Source: Acidobacteriota bacterium
GTDB taxonomy: Bacteria; Acidobacteriota; Terriglobia; Terriglobales; Acidobacteriaceae
DNA length: 37,978 nucleotides
Direction: 5' to 3'
NCBI GenBank assembly: GCA_003225005.1
Contig: QIAN01000125.1
Span: 1 to 37,978, forward strand
This document shows, piece by piece, positions 33,277 to 37,978 of this stretch (position 1 is the stretch's first letter; the number at the start of each line of letters is the position of its first letter). The position numbers and the translations under genes were made by a program. The notes under the pieces were generated by a model. That model was not told where the DNA came from. It was given only the letters and a program-made list of their open reading frames with translations, and did not search any database.

Positions 33277-34527
33277 TCAACAGGCACGCAGTGTCCAGAA
33301 CCATGCCACTGTCAGCCCAATCATCATCACCGTCGTTGCCCACGCCACCCAGTTAAACAGGCGCGTGTTCACGTACTGACCCATCAATTCTTTTTTGTTG
33401 ATCAGCAACAGCATGAATAGCAACACGAACGGGAGCACCACCCCATTTACCACCTGCGACAAGATTGCAATCTTGATCAGTGGTAATCCAGGCCAGAGGA
33501 CCACAGCTCCACCAGTTGCGATTAACAGCGTATAGAGCCAGTAAAAAACTGGCGCCTCGCCAAATTTCTTCCCTACTCCCGACTCAAATCCCAGGCCCTC
33601 GCACACCGTGTATGCCGTGGAAAGCGGCAAAATCGATGCCGCAAACAGTGAAGCGTTAAACAATCCGACGGCAAACAGGATGTAGGCGTAGTCTCCAGCC
33701 AGCGGACGCAGAGCTTGTGCCGCATCTGCCGCATAGCGGATGTCATGATGGCCATGTACGTAGAGCGTGGCCGCGCATGCCACGATGATGAACCAGGCCA
33801 CTACGTCGGTGAAAATGCATCCCGTCACCACGTCGAGGCGCGACGTCTTATATTGCCGCCGCGTCACGCCCTTTTCCACAACTGATGATTGCAGGTAGAA
33901 CTGCATCCACGGTGCAATCGTAGTCCCCACCACTCCGATTACCATGAACAGGTATGCCTGATTCCGAAATGCCGCAAGCGCCGGTGGCTTGAATGTGGCA
34001 ATCATGGCGTCCTTCCAGGCCGGCTGCGCCCGCACGCCCGCGATAATGTAGACCACGTAGAAAAACGACGCCGTCAAAAACACCTTTTCCACGCCCTTGT
34101 ACTGCCCCTTGACCACGATCAGCCAAACAATCACCGCGCACACCGGCACGGTAACGAAGCGTGAGAGTCCAAACAATTCCAAGCTGGTGGCGATGCCGAT
34201 GAATTCGGTCACCACATTGCCGAAGTTGATGATCAGAATGCCAATCATCATGAAGAATGTCACGCGGAAGCCGAACTCTTCGCGAATGAGATCGCTAAGG
34301 CCCTTCCCCGTCACCGCGCCCATGCGGGCGGACATTTCCTGCACCACGATGAGAGCGAGGGTGATGGGAATCAGGGTCCAGAGGAGGAGATGTCCAAACT
34401 GCGCGCCGGCCTGGGAGTAGACCAGAATGCCGCCGGCATCATTGTCGACGTTCGCGGTAATGAATCCCGGACCGACTACGGCGAAGAAGAGCAGGATCCG
34501 GATCTTCCAACGTCTCAAGAAATTCAT
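33277..34527 (-). CDS. NRAMP-related metal transporter (altered metal site)
   Basis: From the ATG at 34527 the protein has 416 residues and about eleven transmembrane helices. GPGFITANVDNDAGG fits NRAMP helix 1, but the canonical DPGN is DAGG (30-33). In helix 6 the canonical MPH is APW (205-207, TTIAPWMQFYLQS). The Asp is kept, while the Asn, Met and His of classical Mn/Fe transporters are lost. Similar losses are described for NRAMP-related Mg2+ transporters (NRMTs). It therefore more likely moves Mg2+ or another hard cation than Mn/Fe. An in-frame GTG at 34533 is an alternative start. The gene is downstream of, and on the same strand as, a soluble MgtE_N/CBS gene, separated by about 235 nt. 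Confidence 0.88.
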   Translation of the reverse strand: MNFLRRWKIRILLFFAVVGPGFITANVDNDAGGILVYSQAGAQFGHLLLWTLIPITLALIVVQEMSARMGAVTGKGLSDLIREEFGFRVTFFMMIGILIINFGNVVTEFIGIATSLELFGLSRFVTVPVCAVIVWLIVVKGQYKGVEKVFLTASFFYVVYIIAGVRAQPAWKDAMIATFKPPALAAFRNQAYLFMVIGVVGTTIAPWMQFYLQSSVVEKGVTRRQYKTSRLDVVTGCIFTDVVAWFIIVACAATLYVHGHHDIRYAADAAQALRPLAGDYAYILFAVGLFNASLFAASILPLSTAYTVCEGLGFESGVGKKFGEAPVFYWLYTLLIATGGAVVLWPGLPLIKIAILSQVVNGVVLPFVLLFMLLLINKKELMGQYVNTRLFNWVAWATTVMMIGLTVAWFWTLRAC

Positions 34528-34533
34528 GCGCAC

Positions 34534-34768
34534 ATTTCGCGGACATAAAGATGAAAAACAAGCGCGAACACCAAACGCGGGATGCTAAAAGAAACGCCCT
34601 ATCTTTGTGCTTATTCGCAAAAGGGCAGGCAGTCAGAGCCGCACTAGAATAAACGCACCTCACGACTCTGAACAAACGAAAAGTGCAAAAAATCTAAATG
34701 AAAGAAAAAGTCGAACCCGGAAGCGTTCACCCAACCGGAAGCCGGAAACCGCCCGCCTGACACCGTGC
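34534..34768. other. Spacer between the transporter and the MgtE_N/CBS gene
   Basis: I see no gene or clear terminator in these 235 bp. It could contain a promoter for the transporter or a processing site, but no strong signal is visible. Confidence 0.4.
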
Positions 34769-36034
34769 CTAGAGCTTCGCCCGCAGCATGTTGATTACGT
34801 TATCGGCGGTAATTACGCCCATCAGCTTATCCTGCTTATCGACGACCGGCAGCATGAGCAGATTGTACTTATCGAACAGTTCGGCAACTGCGTTGTCGCC
34901 CACATCCTCGTAGACCCGCACAAGAGGTAACTGAGTCAATGACCGCATTGGCGTGTGCGGCTCCGCCAGCGCTATCTTCGGCAGGGGCACTTCGCCCACC
35001 AGCTTTCCCTCCCCATCCACCAAATAAATCGTGCTGACCGCCTCCACGCCGCCCTCAAACTCGCGCATCGAGTCCACCGCGTCCTCGACTGTCGCCCGCT
35101 CTGGCAATGCGAGAAAGTCCGTGGTCATTCGTCCGGCAGCCGTTTTCTCTTTGTGCTCGAGGAGGTCAATGACTTCCTGCCGCTCCTCGGGCTCCATCTG
35201 CACCAGAATTTGTTCAGTGTGTTCCTCGTTCAGATCCCCCAGCAGATCGGCGGCCGCACCTGGATCCATCTCTTCCACAATATCGGCCGCCCGCTCTGAA
35301 TCGAGCGACTCCACAATCGATTTCTGTACTTTAGGCGCAACTTCCTCGAGAGCTTCCGCCGCCACTTCTTCGTTAAGCGTCTCAAATACTGCCTCGCGCT
35401 CGTCCGGAGCCAGATCCTCCACGATGTCTGCGATATCCGCAGGATGCAGTCCTGCCAGACGATCGTGCGAAATTTTCAGCTTCACTCGCCGCGCCGGATC
35501 GGTTTCAATCAGATCCACGAAATCCCACGGGATGGTTCTCTGTGGAATCTTCCGCAGCAGCAGGCGCAGAGCTGCCACTGGCACCACTCCGCGCAGCAAG
35601 CGCCGCACGGCTCCACGCGCGCCCACGTCCACCCCGCTCACTCGTAACACGGGGCGGGCTCCCTGAGCCTCCTTGACCGCGTCCACATTCAAGTCGACGT
35701 CATTTACACGCACTACCTTCCGTCCGTTGATGTCGATTACCTGCTGATCCAGCAGGTCTCGTTCCAGAAGGAAGAATCCTTCGGTTCCGTTCGCCTCCGC
35801 CCATTGCCCCGCGCTGGTGGTGGTTCGAATGCCTCCGTTAATCGTTCCAACAACCGTAAATGGCAGAACCCGGTTGCCGTTCTTGGTCTTCACAATCAAC
35901 GCCACGACGCGCGAACGGTCCTCTCCCGGCGCCAGCGCCACTTCCCGCACACGCCCTCCCGCGGCCCCCGACGGGTCATATACCGGCGCGCCCAGCACCT
36001 CGCTCAAGGCAAGCGTGGTCATGGCGTAGAGCAT
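34769..36034 (-). CDS. Soluble PRC-barrel/MgtE_N/CBS protein
   Basis: From the ATG at 36034 (an in-frame TTG at 36040 is possible) the protein has 421 residues and no transmembrane helix. A PRC-barrel-like region covers about 7-100 (LALSEVLGAPVYD), with a second, looser segment to about 180. An MgtE N-terminal superhelix spans about 190-295 (LHPADIADIVEDL, RAADIVEEMDPGAAADLLGDL). A CBS pair covers about 300-418 (GRMTTDFLALPERATVEDAV and NLLMLPVVDKQDKLMGVITA). In MgtE these two modules sense cytosolic Mg2+ and gate the channel; here the channel domain is missing. It probably regulates the NRAMP-related transporter encoded just downstream, perhaps by Mg2+-dependent contact. Confidence 0.85.
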   Translation of the reverse strand: MLYAMTTLALSEVLGAPVYDPSGAAGGRVREVALAPGEDRSRVVALIVKTKNGNRVLPFTVVGTINGGIRTTTSAGQWAEANGTEGFFLLERDLLDQQVIDINGRKVVRVNDVDLNVDAVKEAQGARPVLRVSGVDVGARGAVRRLLRGVVPVAALRLLLRKIPQRTIPWDFVDLIETDPARRVKLKISHDRLAGLHPADIADIVEDLAPDEREAVFETLNEEVAAEALEEVAPKVQKSIVESLDSERAADIVEEMDPGAAADLLGDLNEEHTEQILVQMEPEERQEVIDLLEHKEKTAAGRMTTDFLALPERATVEDAVDSMREFEGGVEAVSTIYLVDGEGKLVGEVPLPKIALAEPHTPMRSLTQLPLVRVYEDVGDNAVAELFDKYNLLMLPVVDKQDKLMGVITADNVINMLRAKL

Positions 36035-36194
36035 ACCCAAATCCGACCCGAATCGGAAAGCTTTCTTATCTCACGGGAGGATTTTTTTATGATCTTAGAC
36101 AGTTTGTTGCTGAATTTGGGTAGCAAAGCTAGGTTGCTGCTTTTCGAAAGCTAAGGGAACCAACTACGACTGGCCGAAGGACTTGGATGCGTCC

Positions 36195-36674
36195 TCAGTC
36201 CTTCACTGCCAGGCTATCGTGACTCGCCGCACACTGCCACCCGCCTCCGAACTTGAGCCAGGTATCGGTGAAGCGGCCGCGCCGGTCAAAATGCTTCCCT
36301 TTCGACGATCCCTTTTCGTGGTATGTCCCAGTCACCACCGCGACTGTGCCGTATACTCTGACGCGATATCCCTGCGACACCAGGACATCGTAGTGATAGG
36401 ACCTATCCGCGGTTGTCGCCATGAGCTGCCCTTTGGTCATCAGTTCTCCGTCGGGTTCGGTAATGATAAAGTCGTCCGTCAAAAGCAACTTCAACGCCGC
36501 CGGATCGTTGTGCAACTCCGCCTGGTTCCAGGCGTTTTCGAGCGCCACGAGTTGTGTCTCGTCCTGTTCGTGCGTCGAACCCTGACCGAATGCTGCCTGG
36601 GGCCATGCTCCGACCGACGCGGCCAGCAAAATGCAGCTCAGTTTGACTATCGCACGTCTGCTGTGAGTTCTCAT
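36195..36674 (-). CDS. Secreted DUF4440 / SnoaL-like (NTF2 fold) protein
   Basis: From the ATG at 36674, which has GGGAG 6 nt upstream, the precursor has 159 residues; an in-frame ATG at 36692 would add six. The N-terminus RRAIVKLSCILLAASVGAWP ending near AFGQ is a signal peptide. The mature part follows the DUF4440/NTF2-like pattern: LVALENAWNQAELHNDPAALKLLL, then DDFIITEPDGELMTKGQ, VYGTVAVVTGTYHEKG and DTWLKFGGGWQCAASHDS. Such small cone-shaped domains bind varied ligands or act as small enzymes, and the specific role is unknown. It lies upstream of the MgtE_N/CBS gene on the same strand, with 160 bp between. Confidence 0.85.
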   Translation of the reverse strand: MRTHSRRAIVKLSCILLAASVGAWPQAAFGQGSTHEQDETQLVALENAWNQAELHNDPAALKLLLTDDFIITEPDGELMTKGQLMATTADRSYHYDVLVSQGYRVRVYGTVAVVTGTYHEKGSSKGKHFDRRGRFTDTWLKFGGGWQCAASHDSLAVKD

Positions 36675-36859
36675 GAGCGGCTCCCACCGCACTGCCCGAC
36701 AAACAGGCTGATTGCGAGCATCCTAAAGCCGGGACTCTCCAGGCACAAGGTCGATTGCTAAAATTGTCCTGCCCGAGGTAACCCGCTTGCTACTCGAAAC
36801 CAACGAAGTCCCGGAACCGGAAGTTCACTCAACTCGAAGGTCCGCGCCCGAACAGCCCC

Positions 36860-36865
36860 TATAAT
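36860..36865 (+). promoter_or_regulatory. Consensus -10 next to a GTG start
   Basis: A perfect TATAAT lies 8 nt before the GTG at 36874. The -35 region is weak. No Shine-Dalgarno is present, so the mRNA may begin at or next to the start codon. Confidence 0.5.
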
Positions 36866-36873
36866 GGACCAGA

Positions 36874-37978
36874 GTGCGCCTCCTCTTCGACATTTTCGCT
36901 CAGACCCTCCGCAGTCTCTGGGCCCACAAGCTGCGCTCAGTCCTAACCATGTTCGGCATCGCCTGGGGAGTCGGTTCCCTGCTTTTGCTGGTCGGCTTGG
37001 GCGAAGGATTCCGCTCCGGCAATCGCAAGCAATTCGACACCTTGGGGGAGAACGTAATGTTTATCTGGTCCGGCCGCGCCCCGGTTGTCGAGGGAAGCTT
37101 CACCGCGCTACGCCAGTACTACCTCACCTATCGTGACTATGCGGACATTCTGCGCGAGTGCCCTAGCGTTCGCGCCGCGGCGCCGACCATCTCCCGCGGC
37201 GACATTCGCGCCGTCAGCGACTTCTTCCAGGCCAGCGGTCAGATCGTCGGCGTCCCCGCCATGTTCAACCAAATCCGCTTCCTGCCCGTCCACGAAGGTC
37301 GCTGGATCAACGATATGGATGACGCGCAGAAACGTCCGGTCATCGTAATTGGCGACGAAGTTCGGCGCACTCTCTTTAGCGGCCGCCCGGCCGTAGGAGC
37401 AACCATCCTGCTCAACGGAATCCGCTTCCAGATCATCGGCACCATCGAGACCGTCGGTCACGGCGACAACATGAACCTGAACCTCCGGAGCTTCATCCCC
37501 TTCAATACCATGCGCGAATATTTTCGCCTTACCAACGTGGGCAATGATCCCGACGTGATCTCCTTCATTAACTACCAGCCTAAGTCCCGCGCCCTGCACG
37601 AGTCGGCCAGACAGGAAGTCCATCGAATCGTCGCCCGCAATCATGGCTTGATCCCAAGAATCCGGACGCTTTCGACGAATGGGACACGATCAAAACTGTC
37701 GACCAGGTCGGAAAGATCTTTGACGCGATGAACGTGTTCCTCGGTAGCGTCGGCCTGGTCACCCTTGCCTTGGGCGCCATAGGAATCATCAACATCATGC
37801 TCGTCGCCGTCGCCGACCGTACCCGAGAAATCGGCCTGCGCAAAGCAATCGGCGCCACCAACCGCAGCATTATGTTTCAATTTTTCGTGGAGGGAGCTTT
37901 CCTCACTCTGCTCAGCGGAGGGATCGGGATCGCCTGCGCGGCCGGGGTTATGGCTGCGCTGGCGAGCGTCGAACTCGG
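36874..37978 (+). pseudogene. MacB/FtsX-type ABC permease, frameshifted and cut by the window end
   Basis: The first frame (36874 to about 37647) encodes TM1 and the MacB-type periplasmic core: LFDIFAQTLRSLWAHKLRSV, GEGFRSGNRKQFDTLGENVM and RGDIRAVSDFFQASGQIVGV. The reading then leaves the family near 37648 and ends at a stop at 37731. One base is missing there: continuing from 37650 in the next frame gives DPKNPDAFDEWDTIKTV and then TMs with ALGAIGIINIMLVAVADRTR and EIGLRKAIGATNRSIM, the normal FtsX end. It may be a real mutation or a sequencing error. The C-terminal end is beyond the window. The protein has no ATPase domain; the partner ATPase is not in view. The start is GTG with TATAAT 8 nt upstream. 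Confidence 0.85.

Noticed and set aside
36041..36194. Mg2+ (M-box) riboswitch upstream of the MgtE_N/CBS gene
   Set aside because: The leader is about 150 nt and I could not find the conserved M-box core or convincing paired stems; a covariance-model search would decide.
1..37978. tRNA, rRNA, CRISPR arrays, insertion sequences
   Set aside because: No cloverleaf, rRNA-like stretch, regularly spaced repeats, transposase motif or paired terminal repeats were seen on reading both strands.

Overview
The window looks like a chromosomal segment of an Acidobacteriota (class Terriglobia-like) bacterium. This is inferred from gene content (several GT87-type membrane proteins, a short Tad pilus locus followed by a DUF192 gene and a Pro/Gly-rich TonB-like gene, an EXORDIUM-like secreted protein) and a moderately high G+C. 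No rRNA, tRNA or other phylogenetic marker is present to confirm it. I found no tRNA, rRNA, insertion sequence, prophage or CRISPR array.

Layout. 1-800: decayed DNA with a frameshifted remnant of a NarL-type response regulator. 800-4012: a ROK sugar kinase and, convergent to it, a large secreted glycosidase-like protein. A 0.9-kb non-coding stretch follows, carrying a 16-bp LacI-type palindrome. 4965-10258: an RND efflux adaptor and pump, then a MarR-GNAT fusion regulator with a dyad in front of it. 10255-11937 (minus): an FHA-GAF-PP2C phosphatase. 12083-18713: five multi-spanning GT-C/GT87-like membrane proteins in strictly alternating orientation. 18929-26073: a compact Tad/Flp pilus operon (flp, cpaB, cpaC, cpaE, cpaF, tadB, tadC), continuing into a DUF192 gene and a 780-residue TonB-like protein with eleven proline motifs. 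29068-32035: a housekeeping run (HAD phosphatase, IscU-like scaffold, BtuF-like protein, fRMsr-like GAF protein, a 32-codon bridging ORF, MutT-like Nudix). 32234-33160: a secreted EXORDIUM-like protein with the best promoter in the window. 33277-36034 (minus): an NRAMP-related transporter and, upstream of it, a soluble PRC/MgtE_N/CBS protein. 36195-36674 (minus): a secreted DUF4440 protein. 36874 to the end: a MacB-like permease with a frameshift, cut by the window edge.

Working together. The adaptor and pump form two thirds of a tripartite efflux system whose outer-membrane channel must lie elsewhere. The Tad genes supply secretin, ATPase, platform proteins and the major pilin, but no prepilin peptidase or TadE/F minor pilins are visible. 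The most intriguing pair is the transporter with altered NRAMP metal-site motifs beside a membrane-free version of the MgtE Mg2+-sensing module. It suggests a two-protein, Mg2+-gated uptake system. A second window-wide signal is a TAnnnT hexamer 7-8 nt before the start codon of at least six genes that lack a Shine-Dalgarno and often start with GTG or TTG, which suggests leaderless transcription.
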